A stretch of 64,000 nucleotides of DNA from Hahellaceae bacterium (GCA_024234505.1 JACKOD010000002.1:248001-312000), one strand, 5' to 3'; positions 53,721 to 62,824 are shown, counted from the stretch's first letter. The notes: generated from the letters alone by a model not told the origin. Numbers and translations: made by a program.

Positions 53721-54422
53721 TCAGTAAGACACTTCTACCGCCGCACATAGAAACGCCATCAAAGGCCGGGCGGCCGCGAAAGTTTCTGCCACGTCAGAGA
53801 TAAAATCGCTTTTAAGTACCTCCTCCGGCGTGCTTGCCCGCATCACAAAAAAACTTTTACGCTTTATATCTTCAATGTGAGGCAAGGTTTTATCGTAGCC
53901 CTTGGGGGGACGTGACAGGGATTCTCCCTCAATACCCGGAAAGTGACCGGTTGCCTGAATGTCGGCTATTGCTTTCGCCCATTGCTCCGGCTTGTCACGA
54001 ATGCGGTCGCGGATTTTGGCCAGTTTGTCGGATGGCGGCAACCAGACACCGCCACCATAAAATACCTCATGGGGGGCGATGTGCAGATAAAAGCCGGGCG
54101 CATGGGCATCTTTACCCGCTTCGTGCCGGAATTGACAGGCCGCGTGTTCTTTATAAGGTCGCTTATCTTTACTGAAGCGCACATCCTTATAAATACGGAA
54201 TAATGAGCCACCCACTTTTTTGGGAATAGCCTCGAAGTGGGGCGAGATACCCCGTAAGCGGGGCTCCATCGCTTCGATAAAACCGAGCATAGGTTGCACC
54301 AGATGATCTTTGTAGCGCGCCTTGTTCTCGGTAAACCAGGCTTTGTCATTGTGTTGGGACAGGTCTTCCAGAAACCGGAACAGTTCCGGGGTAAAGCCGG
54401 TAAATGCCATTGTAAATGCCAT
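53721..54422 (-). CDS. DUF2461 family protein
   Basis: A 233-residue cytoplasmic protein of the DUF2461/TIGR02453 family (GFTPELFRFLEDLSQHNDKA, KVGGSLFRIYKDVRFSKDK, PGFYLHIAPHEVFYGGG). The function is unknown. Three ATGs at 54437, 54422 and 54410 arise from a 12-base direct repeat (ATGGCATTTACA). I choose 54422 because GGAGG lies eight bases before it. It is divergent from parE. Confidence 0.82.
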   Translation of the reverse strand: MAFTMAFTGFTPELFRFLEDLSQHNDKAWFTENKARYKDHLVQPMLGFIEAMEPRLRGISPHFEAIPKKVGGSLFRIYKDVRFSKDKRPYKEHAACQFRHEAGKDAHAPGFYLHIAPHEVFYGGGVWLPPSDKLAKIRDRIRDKPEQWAKAIADIQATGHFPGIEGESLSRPPKGYDKTLPHIEDIKRKSFFVMRASTPEEVLKSDFISDVAETFAAARPLMAFLCAAVEVSY

Positions 54423-54536
54423 TGTAAATGCCTCCATTCGTTGCCGGGCGTTTAATCGTCAGGTTCAATCATTCTTGCACTTTCGCGGGTTTACATTAAG
54501 CTAGACGCCAATTTAATACAGAGCAAGACAGAAGCA

Positions 54537-56429
54537 ATGACCAACAAGAATTACACCGCCGATTCGATCGAAGTACTCAGTGGCCTCGACCCCGTACGTA
54601 AACGTCCGGGAATGTACACCGAAACCACCCGCCCCAATCATCTGGCACAAGAAGTTATCGACAACAGCGTCGATGAAGCCTTGGCCGGGCATGCTTCCCA
54701 GATCGAAGTCGTACTGAATGAAAATGGCTCGCTTACCGTGAGTGACGACGGTCGAGGCATGCCGGTCGATATTCACTCCGAACAGGGGATACCGGGGGTC
54801 GAACTGATACTGACCCGACTGCATGCCGGGGGTAAATTTTCTAACGACAACTATCAGTTTTCAGGTGGTTTGCACGGGGTAGGGGTGAGCGTGGTAAACG
54901 CGCTGTCGCTACATCTTGAAGTACTTATTAAGCGTGACGGCAATCTGCATCGTATCACCTTCGCCAACGGTGACAAAGCGACCGATCTCGAAATTATCGG
55001 TACGGTAGGCAAACGCAATACCGGCACCACGGTCACCTTCATGCCTGACCCAAAATATTTTGATACGGCAAAGTTTTCCGTCAGCCGCCTGCGTCATGTA
55101 TTGCGGGCCAAAGCCGTGCTCTGCCCGGGTTTACGCATTGTATTTGAAAACAAAAACGACAACAGCCGCGACGAATGGTATTACGAAGACGGCTTGCGGG
55201 ACTACCTGCACAACGCCACCAGTCAATTCGAAACCTGTCCCGACGAGCCCTTTACCGGCAGCATGAAAGGTAACGCAGAAGCGGTTGACTGGGCCGTGCA
55301 ATGGTTTACGGAAAGTGGTGAGCTGTTACAGGAAAGCTATGTTAACCTGATCCCTACCGCGCAAGGGGGGACGCACGTCAACGGATTTCGCACCGGATTG
55401 CTGGAAGCCTTGCGCGAGTTTTGCGAATTCCGCAACCTTCTACCGCGCGGGGTAAAATTGGCCCCGGAAGATATTTGGGATCGTTGCTGTTATGTGCTCT
55501 CGGCCAAACTGGCTGACCCCCAGTTTTCGGGCCAAACCAAAGAGCGCCTGTCATCCCGGGAAGCCGCCGCCTTTGTTTCTGGTGTCGTAAAAGATGCCTT
55601 CAGCCTGTGGCTGAATCAACACACCGGGCAAGCCGAACAACTGGCCGAACTCTGTATTTCCAACGCACAGCGCCGCCTGCGCGCCAATAAAAAAGTCGAA
55701 CGCAAAAAGATCACCCAAGGTCCCGCCTTGCCAGGAAAGCTGGCCGACTGCTCCGGCAGCGACATTTCCCGTTCCGAACTTTTCCTGGTGGAAGGGGACT
55801 CGGCAGGGGGCTCGGCCAAACAGGCCCGTGATCGTGAATTTCAGGCCATCATGCCGCTACGGGGTAAAATCCTGAATACCTGGGAAGTCGACTCAAATGA
55901 AATTCTCGGCTCACAGGAAGTACACGATATCGCCGTCGCCTTAGGGGTGGACCCCGCCTCCGACAACCTCGACAGCCTGCGCTACGGCAAAATCTGCATC
56001 CTTGCCGATGCTGACTCCGACGGCGCACACATCGCAACGCTACTGTGCGCCTTGTTCGTAAAACACTTCCGACCGCTGGTACAAGCCGGCCACGTATTTG
56101 TCGCCATGCCACCCTTGTACCGCATCGACATCGGTAAAGACGTGTATTACGCACTGGACGAATCCGAGCGCAAAGGCATCCTCGACCGTATCGCCGCCGA
56201 AAAGAAAAAAGGCAAAGTGCAGGTCACCCGCTTCAAAGGGCTGGGTGAAATGAACCCGCTACAACTACGCGAAACCACCATGGCCCCCGACACCCGCCGA
56301 CTGGTGCAGCTCACCATCGAAGATGAAGACGGCACCGACGAGATTATGGATATGCTACTGGGCAAAAAACGCGCCGGTGACCGCAAAAGCTGGCTGGAGG
56401 AGAAGGGGGATCTGGCTGAGGTGGTGTAG
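54537..56429 (+). CDS. parE: DNA topoisomerase IV subunit B
   Basis: A 630-residue ATPase subunit of topoisomerase IV, which with ParC unlinks replicated chromosomes. The GHKL ATPase motifs are DNSVDEALAGHA, VSDDGRGMPVDI and GLHGVGVSVVNALS. The TOPRIM domain begins EGDSAGGSAKQARDREFQAI and holds the acidic ILADADSDGAHIATLL. The C-terminus KGLGEMNPLQLRETTM is typical. Length and order of domains match ParE rather than GyrB (no long insertion). parC is not adjacent. A strong terminator follows. Confidence 0.96.
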   Translation: MTNKNYTADSIEVLSGLDPVRKRPGMYTETTRPNHLAQEVIDNSVDEALAGHASQIEVVLNENGSLTVSDDGRGMPVDIHSEQGIPGVELILTRLHAGGKFSNDNYQFSGGLHGVGVSVVNALSLHLEVLIKRDGNLHRITFANGDKATDLEIIGTVGKRNTGTTVTFMPDPKYFDTAKFSVSRLRHVLRAKAVLCPGLRIVFENKNDNSRDEWYYEDGLRDYLHNATSQFETCPDEPFTGSMKGNAEAVDWAVQWFTESGELLQESYVNLIPTAQGGTHVNGFRTGLLEALREFCEFRNLLPRGVKLAPEDIWDRCCYVLSAKLADPQFSGQTKERLSSREAAAFVSGVVKDAFSLWLNQHTGQAEQLAELCISNAQRRLRANKKVERKKITQGPALPGKLADCSGSDISRSELFLVEGDSAGGSAKQARDREFQAIMPLRGKILNTWEVDSNEILGSQEVHDIAVALGVDPASDNLDSLRYGKICILADADSDGAHIATLLCALFVKHFRPLVQAGHVFVAMPPLYRIDIGKDVYYALDESERKGILDRIAAEKKKGKVQVTRFKGLGEMNPLQLRETTMAPDTRRLVQLTIEDEDGTDEIMDMLLGKKRAGDRKSWLEEKGDLAEVV

Positions 56430-56452
56430 TATCCAAATCACTCCATGTGTTG

Positions 56453-56487
56453 AAAAAAGGCTGGTATAAATTGTCCCAGCCTTTTTT
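56453..56487 (+). terminator. Rho-independent terminator after parE
   Basis: AAAAAAGGCTGG (56453-56464) pairs over 12 bp with CCAGCCTTTTTT (56476-56487) around an 11-base loop. The right arm is itself the T run. It lies 24 bases after the parE stop. Confidence 0.9.
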
Positions 56488-56573
56488 GTATTAGTGTTAT
56501 ATAAAGCCCCGTACTTCGTGTACAGGATATAAAATCAATGGTCTGCGACAGAAACTAATAGTATGGCCGCAAC

Positions 56574-57185
56574 ATGCTAACCCACCCCAAACACTGGCTC
56601 CTGCCACTACTGCTATTCACCAGCGTTCCCGGCTTTGCCGAGTCTGTCGGTGAGGAGCTTGCGCGCAGTGCGCTTAAGCGCACGGAGTTTAGTGTTGTGT
56701 ATGACGGTAGCTATCGGGTGATTCCTTATCCTGGCGGGGATGTGCCTGCGAACCTGGGGGTGTGTACCGATGTTGTGATTCGGGCGTACCGTGGTGTGGG
56801 GATTGATCTTCAACAGCGGGTGCACGAGGACATGCTGGCGCACTTTGATCTGTATCCGTCCCGACGTTTGTGGGGGTTGAGAAAGCCTGATACCAATATT
56901 GATCATCGGCGTGTCCCGAATTTGCAGCGTTTTTTTGAGCGTCACGGTACGGTGTTGGCGGTAACGTCGAATCCTGACGATTACCAGACGGGTGACATCG
57001 TGACCTGGAAGTTGCCTCGCAATCTTCCGCATATTGGTATCGTTATCGGACAAAAGTCAGGCAGCAGCGGAATTCCGTTGATCGTTCACAATATTGGCAG
57101 AGGACCGGAGGTTGAGGATGGACTGTTTGCTTACAGCATTACCGGCCACTATCGTTATCCTCCGGATCAGGGCGGGGTTATGTGA
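56574..57185 (+). CDS. DUF1287 (YijF-like) exported protein
   Basis: A 203-residue exported protein with a signal peptide ending near GFA (about residue 22). The DUF1287 block NLGVCTDVVIRAYRGVGIDL carries a conserved cysteine, with His-containing LPHIGIVIGQ and VHNIGRGPEVEDGLF further on. This Cys-His layout resembles NlpC/P60-type or transglutaminase-like hydrolases, so wall-peptide or other amide hydrolysis is possible (inference). The gene may be expressed on its own after the parE terminator. Confidence 0.85.
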   Translation: MLTHPKHWLLPLLLFTSVPGFAESVGEELARSALKRTEFSVVYDGSYRVIPYPGGDVPANLGVCTDVVIRAYRGVGIDLQQRVHEDMLAHFDLYPSRRLWGLRKPDTNIDHRRVPNLQRFFERHGTVLAVTSNPDDYQTGDIVTWKLPRNLPHIGIVIGQKSGSSGIPLIVHNIGRGPEVEDGLFAYSITGHYRYPPDQGGVM

Positions 57186-57253
57186 GGTAAGGGCGACTTT
57201 ACTTTCCTGTACCTTGAACTAACTTTATTGCACTCCCTTCATAATCACGAATA

Positions 57254-58054
57254 ATGATGATACAGATTCGCCGGGCTACGTTGTTGTTTGGGTTGGTGTG
57301 CTCATTTCCAGTAATGGCGGAACCTCCCCTGCCGTTTGCTATGTGCTACGAAGACAAACAGCTCTTGCCGTATTTTGTGGGTGAGGGTAAGGCCGTGCCC
57401 GATACTCATCCGGGAGTGGCGATAGAGGTTTTACGTTTGATGGCACAGGAACGCCCCGAAATTGCCTTGTCTTTCCGGCGTGAGCCTTGGAAACGCTGTC
57501 TTGCCATGCTGGAAGTTGGGGAGGTATCGGGCGTCATCGCCAGCTACAAGCAGTCACGGCACAAAATAGGGGTTTACCCTATGCAAGGCGATGAGCCTGA
57601 TTCGAACCGGGCGTTTGAGATCACTCGTTATTGTCTGTATACGAAGGTAGACTCCGGTTTCCGTTGGAACGGGCAACGCTTTGAGCATTTGCCGGAGCTG
57701 CCAGTGGCGGTGCCGCTGGGGTATTCAATTGGCGATCTGTTTCAAAACAATCACATCGGGATGACTGGGGTCAACTCAGGCGATCAGGGCTTTTTTCTGC
57801 TGAGTCATGATCGGGTCGCGGCAACCGCCACATTGTGCGAGTCGGGTAATCAGATTCTTGCCTCGCATCCGGAGTATCAGGATATTAAAGCCAACCCTGT
57901 TCCGCTGCGTGTTAAGGGTTCCTATTTATTGGTAAGTCATCCGTTTTATGACCAGCATTCGGCTTTGGTGCTGAAGTTATGGGATACGATCGTTTCCATT
58001 AACCAGCGTTTCTATCAGGAGATTTATCAAAAGTATGCTAAAGAGCGCGATTAA
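57254..58054 (+). CDS. Periplasmic substrate-binding protein-like (SBP_bac_3 type)
   Basis: A 266-residue protein with a signal peptide ending at MAE (about residue 23). Its fold pattern resembles solute-binding proteins of family 3: LPFAMCYEDKQLLPYF, HPGVAIEVLRLMAQE, FRREPWKRCLAMLEVGEVSG. No ABC permease or ATPase gene is nearby. The sequence is similar in style to the stand-alone proteins often encoded next to c-di-GMP sensor genes, which may sense ligands rather than transport them (inference). The adjacent REC-GGDEF-EAL gene lies convergently 11 bases away. Confidence 0.72.
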   Translation: MMIQIRRATLLFGLVCSFPVMAEPPLPFAMCYEDKQLLPYFVGEGKAVPDTHPGVAIEVLRLMAQERPEIALSFRREPWKRCLAMLEVGEVSGVIASYKQSRHKIGVYPMQGDEPDSNRAFEITRYCLYTKVDSGFRWNGQRFEHLPELPVAVPLGYSIGDLFQNNHIGMTGVNSGDQGFFLLSHDRVAATATLCESGNQILASHPEYQDIKANPVPLRVKGSYLLVSHPFYDQHSALVLKLWDTIVSINQRFYQEIYQKYAKERD

Positions 58055-58065
58055 GCGCGGGTGGG

Positions 58066-58911
58066 TTAGTGCCAGTTACAGTGCGTATGATGGGCCAGTT
58101 CACCGGGCAACATGGGCAGGGCGAGGTGAGTTCCCTGAATATAGTCGCACGAGAGGCTGCGCATGGCCGCCGCGAGGGCTTCGTTATCAATCCCTTCGGC
58201 AATGACGGTTTTTCCCAGGGTTTTGCCCATGCCAATCATGGCGCGTGTGCTGGATTGACTTTCGTGACAGTGAAAAAAGTTAATGACGTACGACCGGTCA
58301 ATAATCAGTGCGTCGACCGATTCGGTTTTAAGATAGCTCATGGAGGAGTAGCCAGTACCGAAATGATCGATGGCAATACTGATGCCCAGTTGTTTCAGTT
58401 TGACGAGCTGGGCAATGGCGACTTCCCGCATGAGCATGCTCTCTCTCAATTCCAGTCTGAGGTATTTGGCCGGCATTTGGTATTTCGACAGAATGGATGA
58501 GATATCGTCCACCAAATGACAGCTTAAAAAGTGGGTTGGGGAGATATCAATGCTGATCCAGCCATGTTCGGGTAAAATACCTTGCTCCCGCCACTGATAA
58601 AATTGCTGGCAGCTTTCATCCATAATCCAATAGCCTATTTGTGAGATGAGTGGCGTTTCTTCGATATGGTGCAGCATGGTTGAGGGGTCGATCAGCCCCC
58701 GCTCAGGTGATTGCCAGCGTAGCACGGCCTCGGCGGCGGTCAGTTGACCGGCTTTGGTATTATAAATAGGTGAGTAGTACAGGATGAATTCTCTGTTATT
58801 CCACGCCTGCTGAAGCGCGGAGACCAGTTTTACCTTTTCTTGTGCCAGTGATTCGAGTACGTGATCATAAAAGCGATAGTGAGACCCTTGCACCTTTTTG
58901 GCTTCATACAT
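58066..58911 (-). CDS. Downstream fragment: degenerate EAL domain
   Basis: This is the part of the broken gene after the first in-frame ATG downstream of the amber codon (281 residues). It holds the tail of the GGDEF domain and the EAL domain. The ATG has no ribosome-binding site, so independent translation is doubtful. It would need a readthrough or restart mechanism to be made. Confidence 0.4.
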   Translation of the reverse strand: MYEAKKVQGSHYRFYDHVLESLAQEKVKLVSALQQAWNNREFILYYSPIYNTKAGQLTAAEAVLRWQSPERGLIDPSTMLHHIEETPLISQIGYWIMDESCQQFYQWREQGILPEHGWISIDISPTHFLSCHLVDDISSILSKYQMPAKYLRLELRESMLMREVAIAQLVKLKQLGISIAIDHFGTGYSSMSYLKTESVDALIIDRSYVINFFHCHESQSSTRAMIGMGKTLGKTVIAEGIDNEALAAAMRSLSCDYIQGTHLALPMLPGELAHHTHCNWH

Positions 58912-59094
58912 GGCGCTGTCTGCTTTGTTGGCGAGTGATGCACTCTCGGCTTTAATATCAAAAAAACCTTGGTTGTAGCGATCACTTTCCCAGGTCGCGA
59001 TACCAATGCTGCAGGCACCTTTGATCGCCTGTCCATCGGGAATCGGTATGGGCTGTTGAAGTGCCTGAATAATCTTTTCTGCGACGGCTACGGG

Positions 59095-59820
59095 CTAATT
59101 GGCTCCCGGCTTGTCATAGCTGATAATGGCGGTAAATTCATCGCCTCCCAAACGAGACAGAAAGTCGGTGGTGCGCAGCGATTGTTGAAAAATCCGGGTA
59201 AAGCCACGTAGATATTGATCACCGACTTCGTGACCCAGCGTATCGTTGATAATCTTGAAATCGTCCAGATCAATAAACAGCAATGCAATATTGGTATGCT
59301 TGCGAATGGCCTGGGAAAGGGCAATATTCAGGTAGTTATGAAATCCGGATCGATTCGCCAGCCCGGTGAGCGGATCGTACTGCGCCATTTTCATCAGTTT
59401 GGTCGAAATGCGGTTGCGCTCCACGGCGTATCGGATGACTCTTTGAACCGTCTCGCGGGTGTAGTGGCCTTTGGTGAGATAATCCTGTGCGCCCGACTGA
59501 ATCGCTCGCAGACCGAGGCTGGGGTCATCCATGCCGGTGATGACGACGATGGCCTGATAGGGAAAACTAACCAGCAGCGACTGTAATCCATGAAGTTCGA
59601 ACGCATCGGGCAGGGAGACATCTAACAGTACGAGCTGAAACGGAGTCTGATAAAGCGCACGCTTTGCGTCGGAGATGCTGCTAACTGCGACTACGCTAAA
59701 CTGATCGCCGAAGATCTTTTTTAGCGAAATCTCCATGAGCACGATATCGTCAGGATTATCTTCCACATAAAGAATGGTGAGCGGGTTGTCGAGTTGAACA
59801 AGGGAAGAATAATCCGTCAT
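59095..59820 (-). CDS. Upstream fragment: REC plus truncated GGDEF domain
   Basis: The first 241 residues of the broken gene. A receiver domain (TILYVEDNPDDIVLMEISL; phospho-acceptor in LVLLDVSLPD) leads into a GGDEF domain with an intact RLGGDEF motif and an inhibitory RTTD site five residues before it. The product stops 18 residues after GGDEF, losing the last third of the domain, so a soluble active cyclase is unlikely. It is divergent from the second K+ channel gene, across a 290-bp spacer in which I see no gene. Confidence 0.6.
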   Translation of the reverse strand: MTDYSSLVQLDNPLTILYVEDNPDDIVLMEISLKKIFGDQFSVVAVSSISDAKRALYQTPFQLVLLDVSLPDAFELHGLQSLLVSFPYQAIVVITGMDDPSLGLRAIQSGAQDYLTKGHYTRETVQRVIRYAVERNRISTKLMKMAQYDPLTGLANRSGFHNYLNIALSQAIRKHTNIALLFIDLDDFKIINDTLGHEVGDQYLRGFTRIFQQSLRTTDFLSRLGGDEFTAIISYDKPGAN

Positions 59821-60110
59821 AAGCGCGTTACCAGAAAAGGTGTTTTTTAGCTGCTTCGGTTATATCCTTATGTTTGTTTGAGCAATAAATGTACTATTTA
59901 AAGCAGTCAGTACATTCAAATTAGCAGTAAATTGGTAAAAGTCTACGTTTTGTTGAGTGGATAAGGTCAGGCGATGAACGGCGTTTTACGCTGGGGCACA
60001 ATTGGATATTTGCGGGTTAATGCAGGCGTTATTTGAACAGCGCGTTTGGCGACCGTAGATCGGCGATCGGGGCGTAGAATAAGTAATCAACTTGGAAAGT
60101 AATTAACACG

Positions 60111-60992
60111 ATGACGCAAACAACGACGCAAACAACGAAAAGAAAATTGAAAACACCTAAAACCTACATGCAAGGTGAGCCTTTGTCTCCTTGGCGTGAG
60201 CTGGTTTATGAGGTGATTTTCGAGGCGGATACCTTTGCGGGTAAATGTTTTGATGTGGGGTTGATGATTGCCATTATCGGCAGTGTAATTGCTGTGATGC
60301 TGGATAGCGTGGAAACGATTGGCCGCGTTTATCGACAATGGTTTTTCTACATTGAATGGTTTTTTACGATACTGTTTACGGTGGAGTATATCTTACGCCT
60401 CATGTGCGTACGTAAACCCTGGCTGTACGCGAAAAGTTTTTTCGGGTTGGTTGATTTGCTTTCGATTTTGCCCAGCTATGTTGCTCTGTTTTTTACTGGC
60501 GCACAAAGCATGATGGTTATTCGCGGTTTAAGAGTGCTGCGTATTTTCCGGATCTTCAAGCTGGGTGAATATCTGGGCGAGGCGCATTCGTTAATTCGGG
60601 CGATGCGAGCGAGTCGTGCCAAGATTGCCGTGTTTTTATATACCGTGTTTATCTTTGTGGTGATCTTCGGTTCGGCGATGTATTTAATTGAGGGGGCAGA
60701 GAATGGCTTTACCAGCATCCCTAAATCGGTCTATTGGGCCATAGTCACTCTGACGACAGTAGGATACGGCGACATGGCGCCGCATACCGATCTGGGGCAG
60801 ATGATTGCCTCGGCGGTGATGATCATGGGGTATGCAATTATTGCGGTGCCTACGGGAATCTACAGTGCTGAGCTGGCGCGAGAATATAATCGAGAGGTCA
60901 CCAATACCGCGTGTCGTAATTGTGGTGAAGAAGGACATGATCCTGACGCGGTTTACTGTAAATACTGTGGCGCTTTGCTGCACCCGGAGTGA
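60111..60992 (+). CDS. Voltage-gated-type potassium channel with C-terminal zinc ribbon
   Basis: A 293-residue six-helix channel. The S4-like helix has regularly spaced charges (RGLRVLRIFRIFKLG), and the selectivity filter is TLTTVGYGDMAPHTD. After the last helix comes a short cytosolic tail that ends in a double CxxC zinc-ribbon pattern, CRNCGEEGHDPDAVYCKYCG. Such a ribbon on a bacterial Kv-type channel could be a metal or redox sensor (inference). The N-terminus starts with MTQTTTQTT, encoded by a short direct repeat. Confidence 0.87.
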   Translation: MTQTTTQTTKRKLKTPKTYMQGEPLSPWRELVYEVIFEADTFAGKCFDVGLMIAIIGSVIAVMLDSVETIGRVYRQWFFYIEWFFTILFTVEYILRLMCVRKPWLYAKSFFGLVDLLSILPSYVALFFTGAQSMMVIRGLRVLRIFRIFKLGEYLGEAHSLIRAMRASRAKIAVFLYTVFIFVVIFGSAMYLIEGAENGFTSIPKSVYWAIVTLTTVGYGDMAPHTDLGQMIASAVMIMGYAIIAVPTGIYSAELAREYNREVTNTACRNCGEEGHDPDAVYCKYCGALLHPE

Positions 60993-61132
60993 GTTAGGTA
61001 CCTCGACAATATTGTTCCGGTAACACGCTAAGTATGATACCCCACGCCTGTAGGCGGCCCGTCCTCGGGGCGCTTGGGGGTGTGGTGCAGGATTTGATTC
61101 AGGTACTTAGAACGAGTGAGAAGTGCGTGCTG

Positions 61133-61369
61133 TTACAGGGCCTGAGCGACCTGTTCCAGCTCCAGAATAATGTCATCCGCCTCGGCAACGGTAACTTCGA
61201 TATTGTCGAATAGCAGCGAGCCTAACGCAGATAGCCGGCTTTCCAGAGTGTCTGCGCCATCCACTGCAGGATGAACTTGCGGGCTAAACGTCAGCTCGTC
61301 TGTTTTGAACATGTCATTGATACGACGACTGTTCTTGGCTTGTTGAATTAAACGGCTTAACTGGGACAT
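61133..61369 (-). CDS. Small hypothetical protein
   Basis: A 78-residue acidic protein with no family I recognise. It has an N-terminal amphipathic helix (SQLSRLIQQAKNSRRINDMF) and a C-terminal helical acidic part (VTVAEADDIILELEQVAQAL). The start is an ATG without an obvious ribosome-binding site, so the call is tentative. It is isolated, with a 20-bp repeat array (61503-61580) upstream of it. Confidence 0.45.
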   Translation of the reverse strand: MSQLSRLIQQAKNSRRINDMFKTDELTFSPQVHPAVDGADTLESRLSALGSLLFDNIEVTVAEADDIILELEQVAQAL

Positions 61370-61502
61370 AGATGAAAAAAACGAATTACACTTAAAGTTC
61401 GAAAACGATGATTATAACGTCATATTGGCCCGCTAGTATAACGTGAGAGGCACTGAGCTGTCGTTATGTTTATTGCCTGCACGGTCGCGGCACGGTTTAT
61501 GC

Positions 61503-61580
61503 CTATCGGTCAGAGTTAATGTCTGTCGGTCAGTGTTGATATATCTGTAAGAGTTGATATATATCGGTCAGAGTTGATAT
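61503..61580. repeat. About 20-bp imperfect tandem repeat, four copies
   Basis: Blocks at 61503-61522, 61523-61542, 61543-61560 and 61561-61580 follow CTATCGGTCAGAGTTGATAT with drift; the third is two bases shorter. The array lies between the small hypothetical gene and chrA, in a gap of 249 bp. Confidence 0.72.
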
Positions 61581-61618
61581 GTATAGGTGTGAGGCGTGCT
61601 GGCGATATCGGAGTTCTG

Positions 61619-62824
61619 TCAGCCTGCCAGATTTAGCGCCCAGCCAGTTAACCCCGAACTTATCACCACCAGCCAGGGCGGGACTTTCCAAAACATCAGC
61701 GCCACTAGTGCCAGTAAAGCCAATGCGAAATCCGGCGGGCTGAGAATCGCACTGGTCCATACCGGTTGATACAGCGCGGCCAGCAGCAGCCCGACGACGG
61801 CTGCATTAATCCCGGCCAATGCCGCCCGCATGTGAATCTGTCGCCGCAATGCTTCCCAAAAGGGTAGTGCGGCCGCGACCAGTAAAAATGAGGGGGCAAA
61901 AATAGCGATCAAGCAGAGCAAACCGCCAGCCCAGCCAGAGGGCGAGGCTTGCATGCTGGTACCGAGAAATGCAGCAAAAGTAAACAATGGGCCGGGTACG
62001 GCCTGTGCGGCGCCATAGCCTGCCAGAAAACGATCATTGTCAATCCAGCCGTTGGGTACCACTTCGGCTTGCAGCAAAGGGAGAACAACGTGTCCACCGC
62101 CAAACACCAGACTGCCTGTGCGGAAGAAGGCATCAATTTCGGCCAGCGCCTGCTGCGGGTAGATTTGGGTTAGCAGTGGAAGGCTGGTAAGTAATACCAG
62201 AAATATGAGCAGCCAATAACACGCGGCTCGCTTGCTGACGGGCAGGCGGAGCGTTTCATGTGTTGCCGCGATCGCTGGTTTACATAGCCTGGCCCCCGTG
62301 ACTCCGGCAAAGAGAATGACTGAAATTTGGCCCAATGTGGTCGGGAACAGGAGCGCAAAGCAAGCTGCAAAGGCCATGATGGTGACTCGCAAGGTGTCCG
62401 TGCAGAGTGTGCGTGCCATACCCCAAACGGCTTGCGTCACCACGGCGACCGCGACCACTTTCAGCCCGTGCAATGCGCCGGAGACGGAATCTTCGACAAT
62501 GTGGGTCATCCCCCATGCAAAGAGCATCAGTGCCAGTGCCGAAGGGAGCGTGAAGCCCGCCCAGGCGGCCAGGGCACCACGATAGCCCCCTTGTGTCAGA
62601 CCGATGGCCAAACCAACCTGGCTGCTGGCCGGTCCGGGTAAAAACTGACACAGCGCGACCAGATCGGCATAGCTGTGTTCGGTTATCCAGCGTCGGCGTG
62701 AGACAAATTCTTCGCGAAAATATCCTATGTGCGCTACCGGGCCTCCGAAAGAGGTGAGCCCCAGGCGGAGGAAAATAAGGAAAATCGCCCACGAGGAATG
62801 ACTATAACTGTGCGGTTCGGACAT
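61619..62824 (-). CDS. chrA: Chromate transporter ChrA (full-length CHR family)
   Basis: A 401-residue membrane protein of the long-chain CHR family with two homologous halves. Each half has the family signature: GLTSFGGPVAHIGYFREEFV with FLPGPASSQVGLAIG in the first, GSLVFGGGHVVLPLLQAEVV with AVPGPLFTFAAFLG in the second. Members export chromate, often by exchange with sulfate; other anions are possible when no chrB regulator is present, as here. I chose the ATG at 62824 because longer in-frame starts at 62839 and 62851 have no ribosome-binding site. Confidence 0.88.
   Translation of the reverse strand: MSEPHSYSHSSWAIFLIFLRLGLTSFGGPVAHIGYFREEFVSRRRWITEHSYADLVALCQFLPGPASSQVGLAIGLTQGGYRGALAAWAGFTLPSALALMLFAWGMTHIVEDSVSGALHGLKVVAVAVVTQAVWGMARTLCTDTLRVTIMAFAACFALLFPTTLGQISVILFAGVTGARLCKPAIAATHETLRLPVSKRAACYWLLIFLVLLTSLPLLTQIYPQQALAEIDAFFRTGSLVFGGGHVVLPLLQAEVVPNGWIDNDRFLAGYGAAQAVPGPLFTFAAFLGTSMQASPSGWAGGLLCLIAIFAPSFLLVAAALPFWEALRRQIHMRAALAGINAAVVGLLLAALYQPVWTSAILSPPDFALALLALVALMFWKVPPWLVVISSGLTGWALNLAG

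Larger units (their letters stand above)
58066..59820 (-). pseudogene. REC-GGDEF-EAL gene interrupted by one in-frame amber codon
   Basis: The minus strand encodes one continuous 584-codon reading frame from 59820 to 58066, broken only by a TAG at 59095-59097 (codon 242). Translation after the TAG continues the GGDEF domain in the same frame (PVAVAEKIIQALQQP, then CSIGIATWESD and NKADSAMYEAKKVQG) and runs into the EAL domain. A CAG to TAG change would explain it. The EAL part also lost key residues: SIDIS for SVNxS, IDHFGTG for DDFGTG, ALIIDRS for xxKIDRS and AEGIDN for AEGxE. The cyclase half, by contrast, looks intact. A sequencing error or amber readthrough cannot be excluded. Confidence 0.75.
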
